A stretch of 64,000 nucleotides of DNA from CBDBUR01 sp965212075 (GTDB taxonomy: Bacteria; Pseudomonadota; Alphaproteobacteria; JAPOUT01; G958296285). A program made the translations under genes and the position numbers. The stretch spans positions 1,240,001 through 1,304,000 of the forward strand of contig OZ243043.1 of assembly GCA_965212075.1 (NCBI GenBank), given 5' to 3'. Numbering within the stretch: the first letter of the stretch is position 1; each line of letters opens with the position of its first letter. Positions 44,278 through 53,081 of this stretch are shown one piece after another. A model generated the notes under the pieces. The model did not search any database and was not told where the DNA came from. It saw only the letters and a list, made by a program, of their open reading frames with translations.

Positions 44278-45059
44278 ATGATTTATCTATGAATGATTTA
44301 TTTTCACTGAGCGGCCAGACGGCTTTGATCACCGGCGCATCAAGCGGGCTGGGCGCGCATTTTGCGCATGTGCTTGCGGCGGCGGGCGCGGATGTCGTGC
44401 TGGCTGCGCGGCGGCAAGAGGCCATCAACGCGCAGGCTGAAAAAATAAGCGCGGCGACAAAACAAAAAGCCATCGCCGTGCAAACGGACATCACGGATAA
44501 AGAAAGCGTTCGCCGCGCCTTTGAAGAGGCCGAACATCAACTAGCCACGCCGACGATCATCGTCAATAATGCCGGCATGACGCGCAACAATTACGCCCAT
44601 CTGATGTCGGAGGAGGATTGGCGCGATGTGATTGACACCAACCTCACTGCGGCGTGGCGCGTCGCCAAAGAGGGCGCGGGCAAAATGATCAAAGCCGACC
44701 GCGCGGGCGTGATCATCAACATCGTCTCGGTGCTTGCCGAGCGGCCTCAATATATGCTCGGCCCTTATGCGGCGTCCAAAGCGGGGCTCAAACAATTGAC
44801 CCGCTTGATGGCGCTAGAATTGGCGCGCCACAATATCCGCATCAATGCGCTCGCCCCGGGCTATTTCCGCACCGCGATCAGCAGCGACTTCCTCGACAGC
44901 GAGGCGGGCGCCAAAATGATCAGGCGTGTTCCGCTGCGCCGCAGCGGCGAGCTGGATGAGCTATCCGGCCCGCTTCTGCTGCTGGCCTCGCAGGCGGGCA
45001 GCTATATGACCGGCACGACGATCTTCGTTGATGGCGGACATCTCAGCGCTGAGCTATAA
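44274..45059 (+). CDS. Short-chain dehydrogenase/reductase
   Basis: The 261-residue protein is a classical SDR: TGASSGLG (20-27) for NAD(P) binding, NNAGM (98-102), and the catalytic Ser152, Tyr165 and Lys169 (YAASK). The C-terminus FRTAISSDFL, then SYMTGTTIFVDGGHLSAEL, is like gluconate 5-dehydrogenase or 3-oxoacyl-ACP reductase relatives. The substrate is not predictable. The N-terminus MNDLSMNDLF comes from a perfect-but-two 15-bp duplication (44274-44303), so the second ATG at 44289 may be an alternative start. The stop is followed at once by the left inverted repeat of the restriction-modification cassette. Confidence 0.88.
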   Translation: MNDLSMNDLFSLSGQTALITGASSGLGAHFAHVLAAAGADVVLAARRQEAINAQAEKISAATKQKAIAVQTDITDKESVRRAFEEAEHQLATPTIIVNNAGMTRNNYAHLMSEEDWRDVIDTNLTAAWRVAKEGAGKMIKADRAGVIINIVSVLAERPQYMLGPYAASKAGLKQLTRLMALELARHNIRINALAPGYFRTAISSDFLDSEAGAKMIRRVPLRRSGELDELSGPLLLLASQAGSYMTGTTIFVDGGHLSAEL

Positions 45060-45081
45060 TGATTAAAATGGGAATTATATA
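45060..45081 (+). repeat. Left inverted repeat flanking the restriction-modification gene
   Basis: This 22-bp element contains the core ATGGGAATTATATA, preceded by TGATT and three variable bases. It starts at the base after the SDR stop codon. Its reverse complement is found at 48002-48023 with 19 of 22 positions matching and the 14-bp core identical. Confidence 0.75.
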
Positions 45082-45095
45082 ACTAGACAAGAAAA

Positions 45096-47915
45096 TCAAA
45101 TCTTTCTGTTCCATAAAGAATTCAGCTTGTTATCAATTTTATTTTGAAAAAACCTTACAATATCCTTTTGAGATTCAATCATTCTTCGTTCTTTTCCCAA
45201 CTTGTCAACAATATCCTTTTGGATTTTCAACGAAGGCAGAGGAATTAGATAATTTTTTAGAAAGTCAGGTTTGATTCTTTTTTGGCCGACTGAACCTGTC
45301 ATAACAGTTTTGCCATCCTTAATAAAATCAAGATTCTGCAAACAGCTATATATCCATTCAATAGAAATTTTGTCTAATGGCCTTACCACAATAAACTCGG
45401 TGGAACCAAAGCCGAAGCCATTATCTAAACACCTTACAATAGATATTTTATTGTTTTCGAAGCAGGGTGTTATCTTTGCAACCAGTAAATCATTTTCTTC
45501 AAAATAAGTATATCCTTTTTCTACTTCTTGAATTTTTCTTATTTGTTTTGGGTATGTGTAAATTTCATTTGCTTTCATGTCTTCCATAGGAAGAAATGAG
45601 CATTCTTTATAGTCCTGTTTTTCTTTTTTTGGATTTATCAAGCAAATATCCTTTATCTTTACTGCGTTCCAATTCCTATTAATTTCAAAATATGGCCTCC
45701 AGTTTTCTGTGATTTTTCGAGCATTATCAATTGTATTTCTATAATTATCCAATTCTTCGCTAATTTTTCTTTGCTCTTTAATGTTAAGTAAAGGTATTAC
45801 AACTTTACAAAAATTTTCAAATTTAACTGTTTGACGCACACTTCCGATAGCAAAATCTTTGATTTGTTTTTTGAGCTGTTCCGATTGTAATAACCAATAA
45901 AGATATTTTGGATTTAATCTATTTTCATCAGATATTCTAAATACAACATACATTGGGCTCACACAACCCACTATATCACCTGAGTCATTTAAGGCGATTG
46001 ATCCTACATTTATTCTGGAAGGATTATAGGCAAATGTATTCGGAAGAATTATTTTATAATCCTCTGTATTTTCTGAAGCAACTTGTTCTCCAAACCGCTC
46101 GTCAGAAGGGATAAAGCCTTTATCGTTAGTAACGCTCCAAACTCTAGCGTTTCGATTGTTCTTTAATTTACACTCTTCAATCAATTCACCAAGTTGAATA
46201 TTTTGAAAATTTCTATTAAATTCAAATTTTTTATAAGGATTAGGAATGCTTACATAATTATTATTTTTGACTTCATCCATATTAAGTTTATTAAACCCGA
46301 TATTAAGTAGGTTGTTTTCGTCATCGACATCATTAAAAGCTAAAAAAACATCTAAATCATCATCCCCCTCCTTTTTCTTTCTTTTTGTGTTTAACGTATA
46401 TCCGTCATTTTTTACTGTGAAATGCCAAACGGCTTCTTGATTTTCTTTTCTTTGGTTGACGTGAGTTAGATAAAGAATATTAGTTTTTACCTCTGCATAA
46501 GGTTTGAATGCCCCTGAAGGAAGAGAGACAATATCTTGAACATAGCTATTTTTATAAATATACTCTCTAAGTTTTCTGAACTTTCGGTCGAATAAAATAC
46601 CCTCAGGAACTATGATACCTATTCTTGGATTACTGCTTTCTGGATCAACAGCATTAAAGCAATGCTCTATACACAAGCTATTGCCATTACTACTTCCTAA
46701 TTTATAAAGTCCCGAATATTCATCATAACTACCAAGTGAAAAGGGCATATTGGTAATGACCACATCGTATTTTTTCTCACTCGGATTTTTAAGGCTATCT
46801 TTTTTTTGTATGTTGTTATGACCATCGCCAGTTAAAATCATATTTAATTTAGTAATCCTAGCATTCTTGGTAATCTCTGAGCCATATATCGTTTCCTGTT
46901 TTAATTGTTGTAAAGTTTTTTTATTTCTAGGCATTTTATTATGAATATGCTTAAAGGCTTCAATTAACATTCCACCCGTGCCACAAAAAGGATCATAAAT
47001 AGTTTCACCAAATTTGGGGTTAACTAGCTTCACTAAGGTTTTTACAATATGCCGGGGTGTAAAATATTCACCTAAATCTTTATTTGAGTCAGCCAGATAT
47101 GCTTTAAGAAAATATTCAAAAGCATCTCCTTTTATATCTGAATTAGTATCTACAAGAGCAAGAGGATCAAGATTATCTATTATACGTTTCAATGTCAGAG
47201 GGTTTCTAATTTGTAAAGAGGCAAAAATATCAGAGCCATATTCTTTTTGGAAATATCTTAGAACTGTATCATTAACATAAGACAACAATTCATCGCCGTC
47301 TTTATTTTTAAAAAAATCCCAATTAAATTCTGGAGGTATTCGTAAATCTATTCCTTGTTCTTGCCTTGTGATTTCCTCCTCACTAAATATTTTTAAAAAC
47401 AAAATGTTGCAAAACTCACTAAAACGCTCTATCCCAGCTTGCAACCCCTCTTTCCTTAATTCCTTATTTGCTGAAGCAAAAATATTTATCAATTCTTTTC
47501 GAGATTGTATTACTTGCCTTCCAATAGTGTTATACTCATTGGTATTTAAATATTGCAAAGCTAAAGTTTCACTAACGAACTGGTCTATTTCTTCACCATT
47601 CAATACCAGAGGCTTCAAGTTAGTTAAATGTCTAGTTTTAATTGTGCTGCCATCACTAGCATAAGCAATCGGGGCTGTAAGATTTTCGGCATATTTTTGT
47701 GCTTGGTTTAAGGCTTGATTTAAGTCTTTTCCTTTTCTTTTTGCTTCAATTATTACTAGTGGCTTTTCTCTATTCTTAGGTTTCAGAACATAATCAGCTC
47801 GGCCAACAGACAGACTATGCTCTGCAAAAACGTTCTTGTTTTTCCCAATTAGTTTCCAGCCTTTGTTTTTTAGCGCCTCATTTATTTCAAGGCGTATGTC
47901 AGCCTCGCTGAGCAT
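45096..47915 (-). CDS. Single-chain restriction-modification enzyme (nuclease-methylase-specificity fusion, type IIG/type I-like)
   Basis: The 939-residue protein joins three parts. Residues about 1-100 look like a PD-(D/E)xK nuclease of HsdR_N type: Asp41 in GRADYVL and Glu57-x-Lys59 in IIEAKRKG. Residues about 140-550 are an HsdM-type N6-adenine methylase: GEYFTPRHIV (282-291), SAM motif DPFCGTGGM (308-316), and motif IV as NMPF (389-392), where the usual form is NPPF. Residues about 570-925 carry two HsdS-like target-recognition halves, each ending in an IPLL/IPLPS helix junction (VVIPLLNIKEQRKI; YLIPLPSLKIQKDI). No HsdR helicase is present. The gene is far more AT-rich than its neighbours and lies between 22-bp inverted repeats, suggesting transfer. 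Confidence 0.85.
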   Translation of the reverse strand: MLSEADIRLEINEALKNKGWKLIGKNKNVFAEHSLSVGRADYVLKPKNREKPLVIIEAKRKGKDLNQALNQAQKYAENLTAPIAYASDGSTIKTRHLTNLKPLVLNGEEIDQFVSETLALQYLNTNEYNTIGRQVIQSRKELINIFASANKELRKEGLQAGIERFSEFCNILFLKIFSEEEITRQEQGIDLRIPPEFNWDFFKNKDGDELLSYVNDTVLRYFQKEYGSDIFASLQIRNPLTLKRIIDNLDPLALVDTNSDIKGDAFEYFLKAYLADSNKDLGEYFTPRHIVKTLVKLVNPKFGETIYDPFCGTGGMLIEAFKHIHNKMPRNKKTLQQLKQETIYGSEITKNARITKLNMILTGDGHNNIQKKDSLKNPSEKKYDVVITNMPFSLGSYDEYSGLYKLGSSNGNSLCIEHCFNAVDPESSNPRIGIIVPEGILFDRKFRKLREYIYKNSYVQDIVSLPSGAFKPYAEVKTNILYLTHVNQRKENQEAVWHFTVKNDGYTLNTKRKKKEGDDDLDVFLAFNDVDDENNLLNIGFNKLNMDEVKNNNYVSIPNPYKKFEFNRNFQNIQLGELIEECKLKNNRNARVWSVTNDKGFIPSDERFGEQVASENTEDYKIILPNTFAYNPSRINVGSIALNDSGDIVGCVSPMYVVFRISDENRLNPKYLYWLLQSEQLKKQIKDFAIGSVRQTVKFENFCKVVIPLLNIKEQRKISEELDNYRNTIDNARKITENWRPYFEINRNWNAVKIKDICLINPKKEKQDYKECSFLPMEDMKANEIYTYPKQIRKIQEVEKGYTYFEENDLLVAKITPCFENNKISIVRCLDNGFGFGSTEFIVVRPLDKISIEWIYSCLQNLDFIKDGKTVMTGSVGQKRIKPDFLKNYLIPLPSLKIQKDIVDKLGKERRMIESQKDIVRFFQNKIDNKLNSLWNRKI

Positions 47916-48001
47916 TTATCCTATTAAACCTTTATAAATCATGTGCTTATCCTGTTTCATAGATTAAGTTAATAAAAGATGGGTGTAAGCAGTTGATCAT
48001 G

Positions 48002-48023
48002 TATATAATTCCCATAAAAATCA
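48002..48023 (-). repeat. Right inverted repeat flanking the restriction-modification gene
   Basis: Read on the minus strand this is TGATT, three bases, then ATGGGAATTATATA, the mirror of 45060-45081. It contains TATAAT on the + strand and so could also supply a -10 element to the downstream MBL gene, though I see no good -35 box. Confidence 0.75.
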
Positions 48024-48044
48024 ACACATAAAAAAGGGGCAAAC

Positions 48045-49118
48045 ATGAAACAATATATAATTGCCGCCGCTTTTGTGGTTTTGGCTCTGGTCGGTGGATT
48101 TTTTCTGCTGCGCGGCCAGATCGCTCTGTTCGTGATGGAGCGCGCGCTGCAAAACAATATGGCAACCAATGCGATCAAAGATCTGGAGGACGGGCTGCAT
48201 GTCGCTTTATGCGGCGCGGGCGGGCCTTTGCCTGATCCTGTGCGCTCAGGACCTTGCGTGGCTGTGGTCGCGGGGCAGCAAATGTTCGTCTTTGATGCCG
48301 GAACAGATGGCGGGCGAAATCTCGCGCGCATGCGCTGGACGCCCGGACATATCAATGCGGTGCTGCTGACACATTTTCACTCCGACCATATTGACGGGCT
48401 GGGCGAGATGGCGCTGCTGCGCTGGATCAATGCCGGACACAAAACCCCGCTGCCCGTTCTTGGGCCGAAAGGCGTGGAGCTGATCGTTGAAGGGTTTAAC
48501 CTTGCTTATCGCCAAGATTCCGGCTACCGCACCGCCCATCACGGCGCAGACGTAGCACCGCCAAGCGGCGCGGGCATGACCCCCCAGACTTTCCCGACCC
48601 CGCCGCCCGGACAGACGCGCCTCATCTGGAACAAAGACGGCGTCAAAATTTCTGTGTTTAGCGTCGCGCATGATCCGGTCTCGCCGGCGGTCGGCTATAA
48701 AATAGATTACAAAAGCCGCGCGATCGTCATTAGCGGCGACACCAAAAAATTGCCCGCGCTTGAAAAGATCGCAAAAAATGCCGACCTTCTGATCCATGAA
48801 GTTCTGTCCGTTGAGCTGGTTGAATTGGTCACGCAGGCAGCGCGGCAGGCCAATAATCAAAGTCTGGCCAAAATCACTGTGGATATTCTTGATTATCACA
48901 CAACGCCTCTTGAAGCCGCGCAGATCGCGCAGAAGGCCAAAGTCGCTCATCTTTTATATTATCATATCGTGCCGCCTCTGCCGCTCTCCGGCCTTGAGGA
49001 TGTTTTCCTGCGCGGCACTGATGATGCTTTTGACGGCGGCATCACTTTGGGTCGCGACGGCACGTTCATCTCGCTGCCTGCCAACACCAAAGACATCATC
49101 ATTGATGATCTTTTGTAG
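48045..49118 (+). CDS. MBL-fold metallo-hydrolase, membrane-anchored
   Basis: The 357-residue protein starts with one hydrophobic helix (IIAAAFVVLALVGGFFLLRG), likely an anchor or uncleaved signal. It then has a metallo-beta-lactamase fold with the metal motif THFHSDHIDG (His110, His112, Asp114, His115) and later ISGDTKK and YHIVPP, which hold further ligands. The layout is like the ElaC/AtsA-type lactonase, phosphodiesterase and arylsulfatase relatives. The substrate is unknown. A short GGGG ribosome site is 6 bp upstream of the ATG. The GST gene follows after 12 bp, so the two may share a transcript. Confidence 0.85.
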   Translation: MKQYIIAAAFVVLALVGGFFLLRGQIALFVMERALQNNMATNAIKDLEDGLHVALCGAGGPLPDPVRSGPCVAVVAGQQMFVFDAGTDGGRNLARMRWTPGHINAVLLTHFHSDHIDGLGEMALLRWINAGHKTPLPVLGPKGVELIVEGFNLAYRQDSGYRTAHHGADVAPPSGAGMTPQTFPTPPPGQTRLIWNKDGVKISVFSVAHDPVSPAVGYKIDYKSRAIVISGDTKKLPALEKIAKNADLLIHEVLSVELVELVTQAARQANNQSLAKITVDILDYHTTPLEAAQIAQKAKVAHLLYYHIVPPLPLSGLEDVFLRGTDDAFDGGITLGRDGTFISLPANTKDIIIDDLL

Positions 49119-49130
49119 AGGATTGCCACT

Positions 49131-50171
49131 ATGAACATACCCGAACCCGTTCTGCTGATGGGCGCACCCGGCTCGCCCTATACGCGCAAAATGCTCGCCG
49201 TGCTGCGCTACCGGCGCATCGCCTATAAATTCCTCATCGGCGCGCAGGAAACGCCCGCCGATCTGCCCGCGCCAAAAGTTGGGCTGCTGCCGACTTTCTA
49301 CCTGCCCGACGACAATGATCCGCAGGGCCAGCTCCAAGCCTATATTGATTCCACGCCTTTGATCCGCCGGTTTGAAGCTGCCTTTACGCCGCGCAAAATC
49401 ATCCCCGATGATCCCGCACTCGCCTTCATCAATGATTTGCTGGAAGACTATGCCGATGAATGGCTGACCAAAGCGATGTTTCATTATCGCTGGCATTACA
49501 AAGACGATATCGCCAAAGGCGCTGCGATTTTGCCGCGCTGGTCGGTTGCGCCGCGCAGCGAAGAGCAGCTCAAACCCATGAGCGCGTTCATTGCCGAGCG
49601 GCAGATTTCGCGGCTTTATGTCGTCGGCTCCAACGAGACCACCGCGCCGATCATTGAAAGCGGCTTTGCGCGCTACCTTGATGTGATGAAGCGCCATTTG
49701 GAGCATCATAGTTTTTTGCTCGGCGCGCGGCCTGCGGCCTGCGATTTTGCCGCCTATGGCCAATTGACGCAGTTGGCCAAATTTGATCCGACTCCGGCAA
49801 AGCTGGTTTTGGCGCAAGCGCCGCGCGTTTATGCGTGGGTGGATATTGTTGATGATCTCTCCGGCCTTGAACCGCAGCCGCAAGATTGGCTCACCCGTGA
49901 TGAATTAGGTGATAGTCTGCGCGATATTCTCGCTGAAGCCGGAAGGCTCTATGCGCCAGTGATGATCGCCAATGCGCAGGCCCTCACCAAAGGCGATGAG
50001 GAAGTCCGCGCCGAGACTGACGGCCAGACATGGGTGCAAAAGCCGTTTCCCTATCAGGGCAAATGTCTTCATAAATTACGTGAGGCCCATCAGGCTTTGA
50101 ACCAACAAGATCGCGCTTTTATTGACCGCCTGCTCAAAGATACGGGCTGCGAGATTTTATTCGCCAATTAA
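49131..50171 (+). CDS. Glutathione S-transferase family protein
   Basis: The 346-residue protein has an N-terminal thioredoxin-like domain (LLMGAPGSPYTRKMLAVL, then VGLLPTFYLPDD and DSTPLIRRFE) and a helical C-terminal domain (FLLGARPAACDFAAYGQL). This is a GST layout, with about 100 extra residues at the C-terminus compared with common cytosolic GSTs. The substrate is unknown. Its stop overlaps by 4 bp the stop of the convergent CoA-ester lyase gene. Confidence 0.82.
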   Translation: MNIPEPVLLMGAPGSPYTRKMLAVLRYRRIAYKFLIGAQETPADLPAPKVGLLPTFYLPDDNDPQGQLQAYIDSTPLIRRFEAAFTPRKIIPDDPALAFINDLLEDYADEWLTKAMFHYRWHYKDDIAKGAAILPRWSVAPRSEEQLKPMSAFIAERQISRLYVVGSNETTAPIIESGFARYLDVMKRHLEHHSFLLGARPAACDFAAYGQLTQLAKFDPTPAKLVLAQAPRVYAWVDIVDDLSGLEPQPQDWLTRDELGDSLRDILAEAGRLYAPVMIANAQALTKGDEEVRAETDGQTWVQKPFPYQGKCLHKLREAHQALNQQDRAFIDRLLKDTGCEILFAN

Positions 50172-50989
50172 TTTTCGCTTTTGATGATTTTGCGCGCCCG
50201 TGCGACAACAGGCTGATCCACCATCCGCCCATTGACGGCAATGACCGCAACATCATCGCCGCGCTCATCCCATGCTTTGATGATCTGATGAGCCAACGCC
50301 ATATCGGCAGCGCTGGGGCGAAACACTTGGTTGATGATCTCCACTTGCGCCGGATGAATACATAACGCGCCCGAAAGCCCAAAAGTCCGCGCAGCTTCGG
50401 CGGCGCGCCGGTAGGCGGCTAGATCGCCAAACGCCCCGACGGATATAGGCAGGCCAAAACCGGCAATCTCATAAGCGCGCGCGGCCAGCGCGATCATCTT
50501 GCACGGCAAATCAAGCGCGGCAGAAGGCGCGTCCATTATATTCATGGCGGAGGAAAAGTCTTCGCTGCCCAAAGCCAGAGCGACCACAGAGCGCATAGCG
50601 GCAAGCTCAAAAAGATCGTCCAGCAGGCGCGGATGTTCAACCAACACCACCAAATCCATTGATGAGCCGATCTGCGCGCTGAGCTGAGAAACCTCCGCGA
50701 CCTGTTTGGCTTTCGGCAGCATCAGCGCCATCGGCTGCGCGGCGATGATTTTATCAAAATCTTTTTGCGCGAAAGCCCGATCAATGCGCACCAGAGCCGG
50801 AATGTCCTGCGCGCGCAAAAAAGAAACTTTCTCCGCGAGCACATCAAGCGCCGCCTGCTTGTTCGCCGCCGCCACGCCATCCTCCAAATCAAGAATGACC
50901 GCATCCGGATCACAGCGCGGCGCTTTTTCAAGCAGATCAGCCCGATCAGCCGGAACAAACAATAAAGAGCGCCATAACAAATAACTCAT
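50168..50989 (-). CDS. HpcH/HpaI (CitE-like) CoA-ester lyase
   Basis: The 273-residue protein belongs to the CitE-like lyases, which cleave citryl-, citramalyl- or malyl-CoA-type thioesters with a metal. Visible motifs are RSLLFVPADRADLLEKAP, the metal-binding ILDLEDGVA, LVRID, and LALGSEDFSSAM. I chose the ATG at 50989 over the longer frame because it overlaps the upstream MaoC-like stop by 4 bp and gives the family N-terminus MSYLLWRSLLF. With the MaoC-like hydratase and acyl-CoA dehydrogenase upstream it forms a tight three-gene operon, which resembles the end of itaconate or mesaconate degradation. Confidence 0.87.
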   Translation of the reverse strand: MSYLLWRSLLFVPADRADLLEKAPRCDPDAVILDLEDGVAAANKQAALDVLAEKVSFLRAQDIPALVRIDRAFAQKDFDKIIAAQPMALMLPKAKQVAEVSQLSAQIGSSMDLVVLVEHPRLLDDLFELAAMRSVVALALGSEDFSSAMNIMDAPSAALDLPCKMIALAARAYEIAGFGLPISVGAFGDLAAYRRAAEAARTFGLSGALCIHPAQVEIINQVFRPSAADMALAHQIIKAWDERGDDVAVIAVNGRMVDQPVVARARKIIKSEN

Positions 50990-51816
50990 GGTGCCCTCTC
51001 CACGCTGGCGGTCATCACGACATTGCCGTCTTTGTCCTGCGCCCATAATTCATTATCCGCCGCGCTGCATAAAAGCGCGGGCGAGGATATATCAAATAAA
51101 GGCCGCCGCGCGCGAAAACTAAATCTTTGCACAGGGCTTTGAGGATTATGATTCAAAAAATGATGAAGCAGCAAGGTCGCCAAAAACGGCCCATGCACCA
51201 CAAGGCCGGGATAGCCTTCTTGGCGGGCATAGTCGCGGTCATAATGGATGCGGTGCGCGTTGAACGTCAAGGCCGAAAAGCGAAACAGCGCGGTCATATC
51301 AAAATCAAATCTGCGGCTGAATTGGATGTCCTTGCGCATCTTGCTGGGCGGCGGCGCTTCGCCTGCACTAGCGGCGGCGCGATAGACGATATGCTGGTCT
51401 TCCTCAACCCGCCCGTTTTTTTCGCCGGTGATCTGGTGACGGATCACAACGAAAACCAGTTCTTCGCCGCTGCGGCTCGTCTTTGGCGCAACGCTTAAAA
51501 TCTCCGAGCGCTGCTGAATGGTCTGGTTCAGTGAAATCTCCTCGTGAAAAACGACATCCGATCCCGCCCACATGCGGCGCGGCAAAGCAACCGGCGGAAT
51601 GAACCCGCCGCGCTTAGCGTGGCCGTCTTCGCCTAAATCTCCTTGACGGGTCGTCGGCAAAAAATGAAACCAATGCGCCAAATAAGGCAAAGTGCCGCTG
51701 CGGTGAAAAATTTTATCTTTATCAAGGATGGCGGCAAGCTGCTCTATGCGCCGCTCATCGCATTGATCGCTCTGGGTCTCTGCGCGGCCAACCCAATTTT
51801 GCAGGTCTTCGGCCAT
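50986..51816 (-). CDS. MaoC/FAS1-like acyl-CoA hydratase (mesaconyl/itaconyl-CoA hydratase type)
   Basis: The 276-residue protein has a double hot-dog layout of the FAS1-like dehydratase/HTD2 group. The N-terminal half has GTLPYLAHWFHFLPTTRQGD and the C-terminal half has the hydratase segment FNAHRIHYDRDYARQEGYPG followed by LVVHGPFLATLL. Relatives include mesaconyl-C4-CoA hydratase and itaconyl-CoA hydratase. The ATG at 51816 is preferred over an in-frame TTG two codons earlier. It lies 2 bp after the acyl-CoA dehydrogenase stop and overlaps the lyase start by 4 bp. Confidence 0.83.
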   Translation of the reverse strand: MAEDLQNWVGRAETQSDQCDERRIEQLAAILDKDKIFHRSGTLPYLAHWFHFLPTTRQGDLGEDGHAKRGGFIPPVALPRRMWAGSDVVFHEEISLNQTIQQRSEILSVAPKTSRSGEELVFVVIRHQITGEKNGRVEEDQHIVYRAAASAGEAPPPSKMRKDIQFSRRFDFDMTALFRFSALTFNAHRIHYDRDYARQEGYPGLVVHGPFLATLLLHHFLNHNPQSPVQRFSFRARRPLFDISSPALLCSAADNELWAQDKDGNVVMTASVERAP

Positions 51817-51818
51817 AA

Positions 51819-52979
51819 TCAAAAAGACTTCGGCAGGCCGAGAATATGCGTTGCGACATGAGATAAAATTAAATTCGTGGAGATCGGCGCGATTTGGTAA
51901 AGCCGCGTTTCGCGGAATTTGCGCTCAATGTCATATTCTTCAGCGAACCCGAAGCCGCCATGGATTTGCAGACAGGCTTCCGCCGCCGCCCACGAAGCCT
52001 CCGAAGCGAGCATTTTCGCCATATTGGCCTCTGAGCCGCAGGGCTGGCCATCGTCAAACATTTGCGCGGCCTGTGCGACCATCAAATTCGCCGCCGCGAG
52101 CTGGACATGAGCGCGTGCCAGCGGAAATTGTACGCCTTGATTTTCTCCGATCATGCGGCCAAACACCGAGCGCTCCTTCGCATAGGAAGATGCGCGGTCA
52201 ATAAAAAATTTTCCGTCCCCGATACATTCGCTGGCGATCAAGATGCGCTCGGCGTTCATGCCGTCCAAAATATAGCGAAAGCCCTGCCCCTCTTCGCCGA
52301 TAAGATTCTCGGCGGGCACTTTGAGATTGTCAAAAAAAAGTTCGGTGGTCGCATGATTGATCATCGTGCGCACCGGCTTGATCGTCAGCCCCTGATCTTT
52401 CGCCTGATTGATATCAACCAAAAAAACGCTCATGCCGTCGCTGGGCTTGGCGGCTTTTTCACGCGGCGTCGTGCGCGCCAGCAGCAGCATCAAATCAGAA
52501 TGTTCGGCGCGCGAAATCCAAATCTTCTGGCCATTGACGATGTAATCGCCATAATCGCCGCCCTCGCGCCGCGCAAACGTTTGTATGCGCGTCGTATCGG
52601 TGCCGCTATTCGGCTCGGTCACGCCAAAAGCCTGCAACCGCAGCGCACCCGAAGCAATCTGCGGCAGATAGGTTTCCTTCTGCGCCTCAGAGCCATGACG
52701 CAGCAATGTCCCCATCACATACATCTGCGCATGACACGCCGCGCCATTGCCGCCCGCGCGGTGAATCTCCTCCAAAATCGCCGCCGCCGCCGCAACCCCC
52801 AGCCCCGCGCCGCCATATTTTTCAGGAATCAAAACACTCAAAAATCCCTCTTGCGTCAGCGCATGCACAAAATCCTTCGGGTAAGCGCGCTCGCGATCTA
52901 GTGCGCGCCAATATTCACCTGAAAATTTTTGACATAAGCGCCGCACTGACTCGCGGATTTCCGGAAAATTTTCGTCCAT
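51819..52979 (-). CDS. Acyl-CoA dehydrogenase
   Basis: The 386-residue flavoprotein oxidises an acyl-CoA at the alpha-beta position. It has the family order: N-terminal helices (RAYPKDFVHALTQEGFLS), middle domain with QAFGVTEPNSGTDTTRI and the IVNGQKIWISRAEHSD flavin-binding segment, and C-terminal helices with ERSVFGRMIGENQGVQFPLA and LQIHGGFGFAEEYDIER. The start is the ATG at 52979, with a GGGAGG site 6 bp upstream. It heads the operon with the MaoC-like and CitE-like genes and diverges from the flavin monooxygenase gene across about 100 bp. Confidence 0.9.
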   Translation of the reverse strand: MDENFPEIRESVRRLCQKFSGEYWRALDRERAYPKDFVHALTQEGFLSVLIPEKYGGAGLGVAAAAAILEEIHRAGGNGAACHAQMYVMGTLLRHGSEAQKETYLPQIASGALRLQAFGVTEPNSGTDTTRIQTFARREGGDYGDYIVNGQKIWISRAEHSDLMLLLARTTPREKAAKPSDGMSVFLVDINQAKDQGLTIKPVRTMINHATTELFFDNLKVPAENLIGEEGQGFRYILDGMNAERILIASECIGDGKFFIDRASSYAKERSVFGRMIGENQGVQFPLARAHVQLAAANLMVAQAAQMFDDGQPCGSEANMAKMLASEASWAAAEACLQIHGGFGFAEEYDIERKFRETRLYQIAPISTNLILSHVATHILGLPKSF

Positions 52980-53081
52980 CAAGTCCTCCCATCGCCCATA
53001 ATCCCCGACTATAGCTCATTTGCCCCTAGATAGCCGAAATAAATGCGCTATAATTTTATCAGAAAACAGGCGGGACAAATT

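Noticed and set aside
45096..47915. Ordinary type I hsdM plus hsdS genes
   Set aside because: It is one uninterrupted frame with an added nuclease-like N-terminus and no hsdR, so it is a fused single-chain enzyme rather than separate subunits.
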